A stretch of 64,000 nt of DNA, from contig NZ_CP017563.2 of the NCBI RefSeq assembly GCF_001865575.2, positions 434,001 to 498,000 on the forward strand, written 5' to 3'. This document shows, one piece after another, positions 27,454 to 36,376 of this stretch. How positions within the stretch are numbered: the first letter of the stretch is position 1; every line of letters starts with the position of its first letter. The notes below the pieces were generated by a model that saw only the letters and a list, made by a program, of their open reading frames with translations, did no database searches and was not told where the DNA came from. The stretch is from Paraburkholderia sprentiae WSM5005. Lineage in GTDB: Bacteria; Pseudomonadota; Gammaproteobacteria; Burkholderiales; Burkholderiaceae. Both the position numbers and the translations under genes were made by a program.

Positions 27454-28149
27454 GTGCGCAAAGTCGTTTTGGAGAGCTTTTCTGCGTTCGTAAACGAAAC
27501 CGAAGTATTCGATCTTGTCGCTACTCTCGTGCTATTCCGGGGCCAAGCAATCGAAGGCGGACTTTTACCCGGGATCGCCCGAATCAACCCCCGGACTGAT
27601 ACGACGGCCCAGGAGAAAGAGGCGCTCGCTCAACTCAAGCTGATGGGAGCCTCTTTTCCAGACTTGAATCAACCGACGCAGCTTGACCTGCTAGTCGTCG
27701 CTCAACATTCTGGTCTGAGGACAAGACTACTGGACTGGACCAGTAACCCGTTAGCGGCCCTCTGGTTTGCTTGTGCGGATCTGAGGGATGGCGATACCTA
27801 CGTCTACGCCTTAGCCGCTGACAAACTCCAGAAGACAGGCCTATATGAAGTCAAAGATCCTTTCTCGGTGCCGGTCACGCGGGCGTTTCAACCTCGTTTA
27901 AACAACCCGCGGATTCTGGCGCAGCATGGATGGTTCACCCTTCACAGGTATGCGCCGGGCCCTGGCGCATTTGTTCCTCTAGACGTCAATCCGAAAACGA
28001 GAGGCGAACTGACGGAAATTCGAATCCCTGCTCAAAACCGGGCAGATATCTTACGCTCACTCGATCGTTATGGCATCAGCCGACGAACTTTGTTTCCCGA
28101 CGTCGAGGGGTTGTGCAGATTCCTCAACTGGAAATTTGATTTAAATTGA
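27454..28149 (+). CDS. FRG-domain protein
   Basis: 231 residues from a GTG start at 27454, supported by AAGGGAG six bases upstream; no ATG is placed suitably. Motifs of the FRG domain are clear: LVLFRGQAIEGGLLPGIARI, LDLLVVAQHSGLRTRLLDWT SNP-type (RLLDWTSNPLAALWFAC), QPRLNNPRILAQHGWFTLHR and RADILRSLDRYGISRRTLFP. FRG proteins are recurrent single-gene or modular cargo of mobile elements and phage-defence neighbourhoods; the biochemical activity is unsettled. Intact within a decayed patch, so it may be the current functional cargo. Confidence 0.85.
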   Translation: MRKVVLESFSAFVNETEVFDLVATLVLFRGQAIEGGLLPGIARINPRTDTTAQEKEALAQLKLMGASFPDLNQPTQLDLLVVAQHSGLRTRLLDWTSNPLAALWFACADLRDGDTYVYALAADKLQKTGLYEVKDPFSVPVTRAFQPRLNNPRILAQHGWFTLHRYAPGPGAFVPLDVNPKTRGELTEIRIPAQNRADILRSLDRYGISRRTLFPDVEGLCRFLNWKFDLN

Positions 28150-28405
28150 CCATCGGTAACGGTCTCATTTTGCTGGTCGATCGACCACTTGCTAGTATGG
28201 ATCAGCAGTCTGAGTGTCCGAGCGACGTAGCAGACGAAGGTCCGCTTCTGGCCGAACCCGGAAGTTCGTCGTCGGTCGGTGACCCGCGGTCCTCCCGTGG
28301 TGCTGAGCTTCCGCAGTCGACCCATTGCCGACGGTCGACGAAGCGTGACGTCATCGGCAGCTTTCAGGGTGTAGCGGTCATCGTTTTCTTCAAGCGCGCT
28401 AGTAA

Positions 28406-29140
28406 TCAGACCAGCACGCCACCGCCGTCCACAATTATGGTCTGTCCCGTAGCATAGCGATTGGTCATCAGATAGACGTACGTTTGCGCGAGGTCCCCCG
28501 CCTCGCCGACACGACCGACTGGCAGGGCCGCGCCGCTCGCGGCGTAGAGCGCTTCGCGCTCGAGTTCGGGCAAGTCATCCCACAACGGCGTGCGCACCAA
28601 ACCGGGACTCACGAGGTTGACGCGAATGGGCGCCAACTCCACCGCGAGTGCCCGTGTGAGACCTTCATTCGCGCTGCAGACGCTGGCCAGCGCCGCCCAC
28701 CCCTTTTGTGGCCGCAAGCTCGCAATACCGCTGGTCAACACCACGGAGCCGCCGGGACGGAGATACGGCGCCGCATGTTTGACGGCGGCAATGGCGCCGA
28801 AGACTCGCAGTTCGAAAATCTGACGCACCGTAGCGAGGTCCATGTCGGCGAGCGCCCCGCTTCGCAACGAATCCCCCGCGCTGTAGATCAGATGGTCGAA
28901 AGCGCCGATTTGCCCGAAAAGCGCGCGCACGGCGGACTCGTTATTCAGATCGACCGTGTATCCCTTGACCCGGTCGCCGAGTCTCGCGACGGCTTTGGCC
29001 ACTCGCTCACTGCGCGATGAAACAACGCTCACCGAGGCGCCGGCTGCCAGCGCGGCTTCAGCCGTGGCAAGGCCGATTCCTGAGGTGCCGCCCAGCAGGA
29101 CGACCTGTTGATGCCGAAGCTTCATGCTTGCAATAGTCAT
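28406..29140 (-). CDS. SDR-family oxidoreductase, atypical active site
   Basis: 244 residues from ATG 29140, preceded by CGAGGACTC; the longer start at 29194 is unsupported. The NAD(P) motif GGTSGIGLATAEAALAAGAS is present, with the N-x-x-G equivalent replaced by YSAGDSLRSG, then VVLTSGIASLRPQKGWAALA. The catalytic YxxxK is not seen: the segment WAALASVCSANEGLTRALAV lacks both Tyr and Lys. The ending GQTIIVDGGGVLV is standard. It belongs to the group of SDRs lacking the Tyr. Divergent LysR starts 110 bases away and probably controls it. Confidence 0.85.
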   Translation of the reverse strand: MTIASMKLRHQQVVLLGGTSGIGLATAEAALAAGASVSVVSSRSERVAKAVARLGDRVKGYTVDLNNESAVRALFGQIGAFDHLIYSAGDSLRSGALADMDLATVRQIFELRVFGAIAAVKHAAPYLRPGGSVVLTSGIASLRPQKGWAALASVCSANEGLTRALAVELAPIRVNLVSPGLVRTPLWDDLPELEREALYAASGAALPVGRVGEAGDLAQTYVYLMTNRYATGQTIIVDGGGVLV

Positions 29141-29250
29141 GGTTGAGTCCTCGCTGTGGTTTGTAGTTGAAGCCATGACCCTAGTATTATTCATTAGCTT
29201 GACTTGATAAACTCGGAATCTTTTCGAACACTCATTAATAGAACTTTGGA

Positions 29251-30156
29251 ATGGATCGATTCAGCAGCATGGCAATATTTGTACGCGTGGTAGAACGCGG
29301 CAGCTTTACCGCCGCGGCCGAAGGCAGCGGTATGACGCCCACGATGGTCGGCAACCATATTCGCGAGTTGGAGCGACGCCTCGAAGGCCGGCTGCTGAAT
29401 CGCACCACGCGACGTCAAAGCCTGACCGAACTCGGCATGCGCTATCACGCGCGATGCCTCGAAATTCTGGCGATGGTGGATTTCGCCGAGCTTGATGCGC
29501 GAGAAATGCAGAGCAGCCCGCGTGGCCGGTTGCGGGTGAGTTGCCCTGCTATCTATGGCACGCGTGTGCTCGTACCGGCGCTTGCCACGTACCTCGACCG
29601 CTATCCTGAGGTTCAGGTCGAGCTGTCCCTAAGCGATCGCTTCGTCGATCTGGCGGAAGAAGGTTTCGACGCCGCCATCCGCGCCGGTGTACTGCCGGAC
29701 TCGGGCTTGATTGCGCGGCCGTTGACCCATTCGCCGCGTATCGCCTGCGCATCACCGGCCTATCTGGCGCGCCATGGGCAGCCGCTGGTGCCAGCCGATC
29801 TGGTGCAGCACAACTGCCTCGCTTTCATGGTCGCGACTGGACCCGAACGTGAATGGCGTTTCCTACGTCCCGATGGCAATGGCGTGGAGCGCATCGCGGT
29901 GCGTGGGCGTCTCGACGTCAATGGCGGCCTAGCGCTTCGCGAAGCCGCGCTCGCGGGACTGGGGGTGATTTTTCAACCTCAGGTAATGCTGCAGGAAGAT
30001 CTAGACGCGGGCCGGCTCGTTCGTCTTTTCCCCGACTGGCCGGCGCAGACCTGGCCCATCCATGTGGTGCACCTGCCCGATGCGCACATGCCACCGAAGC
30101 TGGCGAGTTTTATCGCCTTTCTCCAGGAAACGTTGGGGCACGATAGCGAACCGTAG
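29251..30156 (+). CDS. LysR-family transcriptional regulator
   Basis: 301 residues. Helix-turn-helix at residues about 5-62 (MAIFVRVVERGSFTAAAEGS, GMTPTMVGNHIRELERRLEG, RLLNRTTRRQSLTELG), effector domain from about 90 (GRLRVSCPAIYGTRVLVPAL, FDAAIRAGVLPDSGLIARPL). The subgroup is that of DmlR/AaeR-like regulators. Divergent from the SDR gene, forming a classic LysR-target pair across a 110-base promoter region. Confidence 0.92.
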   Translation: MDRFSSMAIFVRVVERGSFTAAAEGSGMTPTMVGNHIRELERRLEGRLLNRTTRRQSLTELGMRYHARCLEILAMVDFAELDAREMQSSPRGRLRVSCPAIYGTRVLVPALATYLDRYPEVQVELSLSDRFVDLAEEGFDAAIRAGVLPDSGLIARPLTHSPRIACASPAYLARHGQPLVPADLVQHNCLAFMVATGPEREWRFLRPDGNGVERIAVRGRLDVNGGLALREAALAGLGVIFQPQVMLQEDLDAGRLVRLFPDWPAQTWPIHVVHLPDAHMPPKLASFIAFLQETLGHDSEP

Positions 30157-30352
30157 ACCGGCCATGTTATGGGCTTGAATGGCGAGTCTGGTCGATCACA
30201 CGCCTAACACTCTCGGCTCGCGAAAGTCCGCTGCTTGAGCGGAGCCGCCGCTCGAATGACGTGTAGCGGCGACGGCGAATGGCGGCTCCTGGGCCGCTTG
30301 TAGCCGCTCGGTGTTTACGACCAAGGTGCGATTCGGGCTCCGCTCGCCGTCA

Positions 30353-30610
30353 ACGGTTCAATTCGTTGGACAGGTAGGCGTGGCGTTGCTTGCTGCCCTT
30401 CGTCATCGAACCATCAAGGTTGATTTCGTCCAACAGTTCGCCATCGACATTTAGCACATGACGTATCCGATGCGACGCCATCTCTTTCGCGCGCAGCCCG
30501 AGACCGAATGAGCAGTACAGGAGAGCGATGTTTCGCTGCGCGTGGACTTCTTTCTTCACAGCGTTGACGACGCGACGGAACTCCGATTTCGGTCAGTACC
30601 TTTGCCTGAC
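30353..30610 (-). pseudogene. Tyrosine site-specific recombinase fragment
   Basis: Minus-strand reading KKEVHAQRNIALLYCSFGLG then LRAKEMASHRIRHVLNVDGE and SMTKGSKQRHAYLSNE, the arm with the first catalytic Arg (LGLRAKEMA) of phage-type integrases of the XerCD-like group. A lesion at about 30560 separates it from the upstream LTEI start. The remaining catalytic H-R-Y part is absent. Marks a former integration site or element end. Confidence 0.55.
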
Positions 30611-30834
30611 CTTCCCGCACAGATCACCCCGAAAATATTTACAAGGTGTTCGACTGCCGAAATTTAAAGGCATTCTATCCAGTCCCTGTGGCCTCGTACA
30701 CTGGCAAGGTGGCTCAGGCATTCGGAATGTTTTCCTTTTTGTATTTCCTAAACATTTTCCAATTCATGCCGATATTTCTCTCTATGGCGACCATGCCGTA
30801 CGCGAAGATCAATCAAAATTAGTGGAAATCGTCC

Positions 30835-31584
30835 ATGTGGAAGAAAAACCCCCGAAAAGAAAATTTACCGAAACCAAGAGTTTTCAAATCCCGGCTAACG
30901 ACGATTCGGACCCAGCAGGGTAAATCGACCGAGTCGAAATCGAATCTTGTCGGCAGACTGACGTCGATCGCAGCATTCGTGAGCCTGATGATTTCCGTTC
31001 CGCTTGGATTTAAGTCGCTTTACGATGGATTCAAGACGAAGTCGGACGAACTGTCAATCCGGATTACATCGTATGAACCTGACGGAAAATACGTCAACAT
31101 CGGCGTGGTTTACGACAACACAGGAGATTATTCGGAAGTAATCAATGGTGTCACGTCCTCAATAGGAGTTGCCGTTCATGGTGATTCGGCCCCAATGACA
31201 TTCGAGCAAGGGCGCTGCATCAAACCGATATTACTTAAGCCGAACGAAACCGCCATGGTTCGATATCGCGTTCCGTTCGACACGAACGATGAAAAAATTC
31301 CCAATCTCCTGGAAATAGACAAAACGAAATTTTCCGCCACATTAAATTTCGACATAGTCAACAGAAAGAGGGGTGTCATGCACGCCCCCATTTATATTGG
31401 TGACTTGAAGCCTTGGCGCGAAGGTCCGTTTAAAGACGATGTCAACTATGAATTCGAGACCATCGACTTTCCTGTGAATTTTTCCATAGGTGCACCGCGA
31501 ATCACTCTCGGAACATATCCGCAGTCGCCGGAATTTATACTTCCGGATACATGCGGCAGCTCTTCCCAGTCCGCCTCGAATTAG
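30835..31584 (+). CDS. Unrecognised protein with one membrane segment
   Basis: 249 residues. Basic N-terminus (residues 1-38), a hydrophobic segment at about 42-60 (RLTSIAAFVSLMISVPLGF), then a soluble beta-rich domain (SDELSIRITSYEPDGKYVNI, SVVINGVTSS-like EVINGVTSSIGVAVHG, PNETAMVRYRVPFDTNDEKI) presumably in the periplasm. The composition is AT-richer with higher Lys/Asn than neighbours, a sign of transfer. No family recognised. The ribosome binding site before 30835 is weak, and a later start (residue about 32) is possible. Confidence 0.6.
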   Translation: MWKKNPRKENLPKPRVFKSRLTTIRTQQGKSTESKSNLVGRLTSIAAFVSLMISVPLGFKSLYDGFKTKSDELSIRITSYEPDGKYVNIGVVYDNTGDYSEVINGVTSSIGVAVHGDSAPMTFEQGRCIKPILLKPNETAMVRYRVPFDTNDEKIPNLLEIDKTKFSATLNFDIVNRKRGVMHAPIYIGDLKPWREGPFKDDVNYEFETIDFPVNFSIGAPRITLGTYPQSPEFILPDTCGSSSQSASN

Positions 31585-32474
31585 AGGTATACCACTAGAC
31601 AACAGGCCAGCTGCCTAGATCGCCGTCAGGGACGGCCGGGCGGCCGGCCGGCCGGACAGGTCAATTCAGGCTGGCTGGGACACTATCGCAAGCCGCAGGC
31701 GGACCTTGGAATCGACCCCATATACAAATTCAAGCGTGTCACTCATTGAAGGAAAAAGTGCTACTTGAAATGCTTGTTGAAACGATCCCATTCGACACGC
31801 TGCCCGGTGGCGCCTGCGTCTCATGCTGGACAGGAAGCCGACGTTCGTAAATCTCGTCTGAGCGACTGAAACTGGCCGACTCGTGCCCGACGACCGAGCC
31901 CCAACGCCGCCCCGAGGTGCCCTGCGAGACTTCGGAGTCTCCCCGAGTCATGCTGCCTGGTGCGCGCACCGCGTCCCTGCAGATGCACCGCCGACCGCGC
32001 GCACGTGCTGTTCTGGAAGGTTGACGAACGAAGGCCGCCTGACGAACACTCGACTCGACACGTTTCTTTACCATTACGTTACGTGTCGATGCGAACGATG
32101 GATGGAGCCCGCGTTCGGTGCACGGTCGCCCACAGCCTCCAGCAGGTTCGAGGATCACCATATCGCGGAAGTTTTCGACGACAAGGGCATCGGTGTCTGT
32201 CGATGCGGCCTGAATCAGCTGCGATGCACGAAGCGGCGGTTGTCCATTGATGGCCAGTCGCTGCACGTTGTGTCCGCCGTTGCCGTGTCGTCCGCGTGCA
32301 GATCCGCTTCCGCTTGCCCATACGCATTTTTCTCTGCTTATACTCATAGTCACCTGAACGACTCACGCCCAGGTCCCACGCTGCATGCCGACAAAAAGCC
32401 ACGACGTCAGTCGAAAACTGGCACGCGAATCACGTTTCGGAACCGCAGTACTTACATATCAGGTGGGACCTCTT
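31585..32474 (+). other. Long intergenic region, degenerate coding character
   Basis: About 890 bases. It includes a GGCCGG-repeat palindromic stretch at 31634-31655 (CGGGCGGCCGGCCGGCCGGA). A minus-strand open frame covers 31739-32353 but has no recognisable domain, no ribosome binding site and cysteine/arginine-rich composition, so it is not called. AGGTGGGA at 32461-32468 is the ribosome binding site of the next gene. Confidence 0.45.
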
Positions 32475-33542
32475 ATGCTAAATCGTGCTTTTGGTGCTGC
32501 AATTTCATCGTTGCTGGTGGCAGGCGCAGCAGTTGCACCGGCCATCGCACATCCCGACGACAGCTTCGCGCAGGACGACGGCGCGTCGCACGGCCGTCCG
32601 GTCAAGGTGATGATCATTTCCATGTTCGGTCCGGAAGGCCAGGTGTGGCTCGATCATCTCGGACCATGGCAGGACATCTCCGTAGCGGGTCTGTCCGCCG
32701 ACTACCCGGCCGTACACTGCAATCACCAGGAGGTCTGCGTGATGACGACGGGCATGGGGCACGCGAATGCCGCCGCGTCGATCATGGCGCTGACGTTCTC
32801 GCCGCGTTTCGACTTGCGTCATACGTACTTCATGGTGGCGGGCATCGCTGGTATTGATCCGCTTCAGGGGACCGTCGGTTCGGCTGCGTGGGCGAACTGG
32901 CTCGTCGACTTCGGGATTCAATGGGAAATCGACGGACGCGAAATTCCGCCGGGCTGGAACACCGGCTACCTCGGCATCAACACGACGGGCCCGACGCAGA
33001 AGCCGCCGCTCGACTATCGCACCGAAGTGTTCCAGCTCAACCCGGCGCTTTCGCACGCGGCATTCGCGCTGTCGCGCAACGTGACGCTGACCGACGACGC
33101 ACAGGCGCAGGCTGCCCGTGCCAAATACAGCTATGCGCCCGCAAACCGTCCGCCGACCGTGATCCAGTGCGACACGCTGGCGGGCGATACCTGGTGGTCG
33201 GGCACCGATCTGGGCGAGCGCGCGCGGCAATGGACGAAGATCCTGACGGACGGCAAGGGCACCTATTGCACGACCCAGCAGGAAGACAACGCGACCTTCG
33301 AGGCGCTGACGCGCGCGGCGACCGTGCATCGTGTTGATCTGAACCGTGTAGCGGTGCTGCGCGCTGGCTCGGACTTCGACCGCCCGTATGCGGGCCAGTC
33401 GAGCGCGGACAATCTGCTCAACTACTCGTCGCAGGGCGGCTTCACGATCGCGATCAACAATCTGTTCCTCGCGGGTAATCCGCTCGTGCAGGACATCGTC
33501 GCGCATTGGGGCGAGTGGCGCGATGGCGTACCGCAGCGGTAG
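32475..33542 (+). CDS. Purine nucleoside permease (NUP family), exported
   Basis: 355 residues from ATG 32475, placed 6 bases after AGGTGGGA. Signal peptide MLNRAFGAAISSLLVAGAAV to AIAHP. The NUP domain covers nearly all of the mature protein: VKVMIISMFGPEGQVWLDHL, VMTTGMGHANAAASIMALTF, TYFMVAGIAGIDPLQGTVGS and LRAGSDFDRPYAGQSSADNL. The fold is nucleoside-phosphorylase-like, and family members are linked to purine nucleoside uptake in fungi and bacteria. Periplasmic location is inferred from the signal peptide. Single-gene unit. Confidence 0.9.
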   Translation: MLNRAFGAAISSLLVAGAAVAPAIAHPDDSFAQDDGASHGRPVKVMIISMFGPEGQVWLDHLGPWQDISVAGLSADYPAVHCNHQEVCVMTTGMGHANAAASIMALTFSPRFDLRHTYFMVAGIAGIDPLQGTVGSAAWANWLVDFGIQWEIDGREIPPGWNTGYLGINTTGPTQKPPLDYRTEVFQLNPALSHAAFALSRNVTLTDDAQAQAARAKYSYAPANRPPTVIQCDTLAGDTWWSGTDLGERARQWTKILTDGKGTYCTTQQEDNATFEALTRAATVHRVDLNRVAVLRAGSDFDRPYAGQSSADNLLNYSSQGGFTIAINNLFLAGNPLVQDIVAHWGEWRDGVPQR

Positions 33543-33793
33543 CGTGTTTGCGAGCGGGTGAAGGGTACCGCGTGCCGGTCCGAGCAGCGATCGTGTGCAC
33601 CGTTGTCGTCGGCTGCCGCTCGGCGAGCGGTGGCGACGGCTACGCCAGCGCGACCGGTGGTGCGCTCGGAGCACCGGCATGCGCCGTCACGCGATCTGAC
33701 GAAGCCATCTCAGCATTTGTGCTCCTACCTCACCGTAGGCCGCAGAAAATCTGTCAACACCCGGATGTTGATGCGGGGCAGGGCCTTTGCCAG

Positions 33794-34201
33794 TCATGCA
33801 ACGCGCAGCGTTGTGTCGATGCGCGTGCCGCGCTTGATGAAAAGCGTGACCGGCGTCTTTTCGCAGATTTCGGCAAGGCGCGCGCGTTGCGCCTCTTCAA
33901 GCGGTCCGTCGACGGCAACGCCGCGGCGGATGTACTGGGTCCCGTCGTGATCGGCATGCAGGCTGACCTCAACGGCGATCGTGGCGGCCGGCCAGGTCTT
34001 GCGCTGCATGTACATGCGGAGCGTGGCGGCCGTGCAGGCGGCAAGCCCGGAGAGCACGAACTCGAATGGCGCGGCGCCGCGATCCTGGCCGCCTTCGTGC
34101 GGGCCTTCGTCGCCAGTTAGTGGGTGGTGACCCGCCTCGATGGCGACGACGTAGTTGGGCGCGTCGGCGGCAAGGCGCGCAGTAGCGGAGGCTAGCGGCA
34201 C
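33794..34201 (-). CDS. OsmC-family protein
   Basis: 135 residues from a GTG start at 34201, chosen because GAGGAG lies 6 bases upstream and because the protein then has normal OsmC length. Sequence includes VVAIEAGHHPLTGDEGP, FEFVLSGLAACTAATLRMYM (the reactive-Cys helix, LAACTA) and RRGVAVDGPLEEAQRARLAE with ICEKTPVTLFIKRG (second Cys). OsmC/Ohr-type proteins reduce organic peroxides through the two cysteines. The open frame extends upstream to 34543 but that part is not OsmC-like. Confidence 0.88.
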   Translation of the reverse strand: MPLASATARLAADAPNYVVAIEAGHHPLTGDEGPHEGGQDRGAAPFEFVLSGLAACTAATLRMYMQRKTWPAATIAVEVSLHADHDGTQYIRRGVAVDGPLEEAQRARLAEICEKTPVTLFIKRGTRIDTTLRVA

Positions 34202-34511
34202 TTGTAGCTCCTCGGTGTGGTGCGGTCTTGCGGGCGATATCAGCGCGAAACGCCCATCAAGATCCGCCAGTTGAAGTTCTTGGACAATATCATCGAACAA
34301 GTCCGCGATCACGCTGCGTACTCGTGGCTGCTCGGGTTCAAGTATCTCGGGTGCGCGCGAGCCGAAGCTCAAGTAGCTGAAAATGACATGGATGATGGGC
34401 GGTGTCACGTTCATCGCCGCTGATAAACACTTCGCGCTCCCGCAAATCGGGCGTGGTAAAGGAAAACGGGCGCCCGCGCAAAAGCGCCTTCGTCGAAACG
34501 ACGATGGGCTA
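34202..34511 (-). other. Gap between OsmC and DUF3331 genes
   Basis: 310 bases. The OsmC frame stays open through this segment but the translated sequence (for example IIHVIFSYLSFGSRAPEILE) shows no known domain and the OsmC ribosome binding site sits at its left end. Probably untranslated; holds the OsmC promoter. Confidence 0.4.
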
Positions 34512-34916
34512 CTAGCAACATGAATCAGCGAAGGCACGGTCAACTGCGATCACGAGCATCATGGCAGCGGCATTGGCTGGCGGTGGGGTGGTCTTCGAGG
34601 GGCGGTAGATCGCATCGCCAGCAACGATGGGTTGTCCGCTCAATGCGCAGATGCCCGATCGTCTTGCTGTGGCAAGACGCCAAACCTGTTCGCCGTATCT
34701 GCAGCCTCGTGGATCGCTCCACGAGACGGTGGTCGTTCGCGGGCTGATTCGATCAAGCACAGTGATCGCAACGGCGCCGTTATCATTCGACTGAGGGCTC
34801 CATGCGTACGAATCGACCATATGCCTGACGCGAGCCGTCATTTGATGGGCACAAGCGGCATCAAGCTGGCCGACAGTGCACTGCCATGTGATGTTTTCCG
34901 TCATGTACTGATCCAT
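34512..34916 (-). CDS. DUF3331-type protein
   Basis: 134 residues from ATG 34916; ATG 34904 is an alternative and neither has a strong ribosome binding site. Core sequence is ITVLDRISPRTTTVSWSDPR, CRYGEQVWRLATARRSGICA LSG-type (GICALSGQPIVAGDAIYRP) and a C-terminal AMMLVIAVDRAF, matching DUF3331, a small family largely restricted to Burkholderiaceae. Conserved cysteines in CRYGEQ and CALSG suggest metal binding (inference). It starts 33 bases after the NDH-2 stop codon in the same direction and may be co-transcribed. Confidence 0.75.
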   Translation of the reverse strand: MDQYMTENITWQCTVGQLDAACAHQMTARVRHMVDSYAWSPQSNDNGAVAITVLDRISPRTTTVSWSDPRGCRYGEQVWRLATARRSGICALSGQPIVAGDAIYRPSKTTPPPANAAAMMLVIAVDRAFADSCC

Positions 34917-34948
34917 TCCCGTGCTTCTGTAAAAATGTGAGCTGGCCT

Positions 34949-36241
34949 TCAATTCAGTCGTATCTTCGGTCGCACGAGGCCGTTGATCCGCTCTGCTGTC
35001 CACAGCAGCGTGGCCTTGCCGAAACCGTGCAAAGCCTGCTGATGCTGCCGGTAGAGCATGGCGTGGCTGAGTTGCGCAAAACGGCCCTTGATAAAGCCGC
35101 CACGGAAGAACCCGAACTGGCCGAGCGTCCCGAAAGCGTTGTAGTCGCTCAGCGACACGAGCGCGCCGAAGTCGTGAAATGCAAAGTCGGGCAATGAGCC
35201 TCCAGCAAGCCACCCCGGCAAGTGCTTCGCAAGAAACTGGGCCTGTTGCGTGGCAACCTGCGCGGTGGGCGCAAGCGGGCGCTCATTGCCGGTTAGCGTC
35301 AGCGTCGAGCAGTCTCCGAGAGCGAATATCGTGTCGTCATCCAGCGCCTGCAACGTTGGTCTGACGCTGATCTGATTGGAACGATTCGCCGCGATCCCAT
35401 CCAGCTTGCCCAGAAAATCAGGCGCCTTGACGCCCGCCGCCCATACCGTCAAATCTGCCTGCTGCATGCTGCCGTCGCCGAGCCGGAGTCCATCCGGTTC
35501 GGCAGCGGTCACTCGCGTGCCCGTTCGCACCGTGAAACCGATATGCCGCAACTGTGCCTCGCTGGACTCCGACACCGCCGGCGGAAACGCCGCCAGTACG
35601 CGCGGTGCACTTTCATAAAGCGTAAGGTTTAGGCGTGAGTGGATGCCAGGGTCGCCATAACTCGCGGCCACTTCGAGCAAATGGCTCAATTCCGCTGCCA
35701 GTTCGACCCCGGTCGCCCCGGCGCCGACAATCGACACTCGCAACGGGCTATTCGTTACGACACTCTGGAAGATGCGGGTGCGCAAGGCTTCGTTGAAGAC
35801 CTCGGCCTGTGCCTGACTGTCGATGAAATGGCAATGCTCGAGTACGCCTGGTGTGCCGAAATCGTTGGCCTGGCTACCCAGCGCAAGAATCAGCACATCG
35901 TATTCAACCGTGCGCGGACCGATGACGACTTCGCCAGATGGCGATCTGAGTTCGGCCAGCCTGATGACGCGCGCATCGCGGTCCAGGCCTTCCATTTCGC
36001 CTGGCTGGTAGTCGAAACCATGGTCGCGGGCGTGGGCGAGATAGATGACCTGCTGTTGCTGGACATCGCGGGTGCCAGCCGCGATGGTGTGGAGCATGGG
36101 CTTCCAGATGTGCGTTGCGCTTTTGTCGATCAACGTGATGTGGGCGAGACCGCTGCGACCAAGCGTGTTGCCCAGCCTGGTTGCCAGCGGAAGTCCTCCA
36201 ATGCCGCCACCGACGATGACGATCCGGGAGCGTTGATTCAT
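34949..36241 (-). CDS. ndh: Type II NADH dehydrogenase (NDH-2)
   Basis: 430 residues. Two dinucleotide folds: FAD motif IVIVGGGIGGLPLATRLG at the N-terminus and NADH motif VSIVGAGATGVELAAEL at about residue 170. FAD contacts TIFALGDCSTLT near 290 and APTAQVATQQAQFLAKHLPG, both signatures of NDH-2/NAD(P)/FAD oxidoreductases. Transfers electrons from NADH to quinone at the inner face of the cytoplasmic membrane without proton pumping. DUF3331 gene follows at 33 bases. Symbol is by family; the housekeeping copy may be elsewhere. Confidence 0.88.
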   Translation of the reverse strand: MNQRSRIVIVGGGIGGLPLATRLGNTLGRSGLAHITLIDKSATHIWKPMLHTIAAGTRDVQQQQVIYLAHARDHGFDYQPGEMEGLDRDARVIRLAELRSPSGEVVIGPRTVEYDVLILALGSQANDFGTPGVLEHCHFIDSQAQAEVFNEALRTRIFQSVVTNSPLRVSIVGAGATGVELAAELSHLLEVAASYGDPGIHSRLNLTLYESAPRVLAAFPPAVSESSEAQLRHIGFTVRTGTRVTAAEPDGLRLGDGSMQQADLTVWAAGVKAPDFLGKLDGIAANRSNQISVRPTLQALDDDTIFALGDCSTLTLTGNERPLAPTAQVATQQAQFLAKHLPGWLAGGSLPDFAFHDFGALVSLSDYNAFGTLGQFGFFRGGFIKGRFAQLSHAMLYRQHQQALHGFGKATLLWTAERINGLVRPKIRLN

Positions 36242-36376
36242 GTAAATATTCTACGGTTGATGAATTAATGCGATACTACAGGTTCGAGGCGCTCAAGTCA
36301 AACCAGGCGCCGCAGTCATGCGCGCTGCGGCACCAGTTAAACTTCCGGGCTTTGCCTGAACAGATCTAGCATCCTT

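Noticed and set aside
31634..31655. GGCCGG palindromic repeat as a possible origin or integration site
   Set aside because: A short GC-rich repeat alone; no iterons, DnaA boxes, rep gene or tRNA beside it.
31739..32353. 204-codon minus-strand frame in a long intergenic region
   Set aside because: No recognisable family, no ribosome binding site, odd composition; treated as degenerate sequence though a hidden gene cannot be excluded.
32505..33680. 391-codon minus-strand frame opposite the purine nucleoside permease
   Set aside because: Arginine-rich shadow; the plus strand has a full NUP domain and signal peptide.
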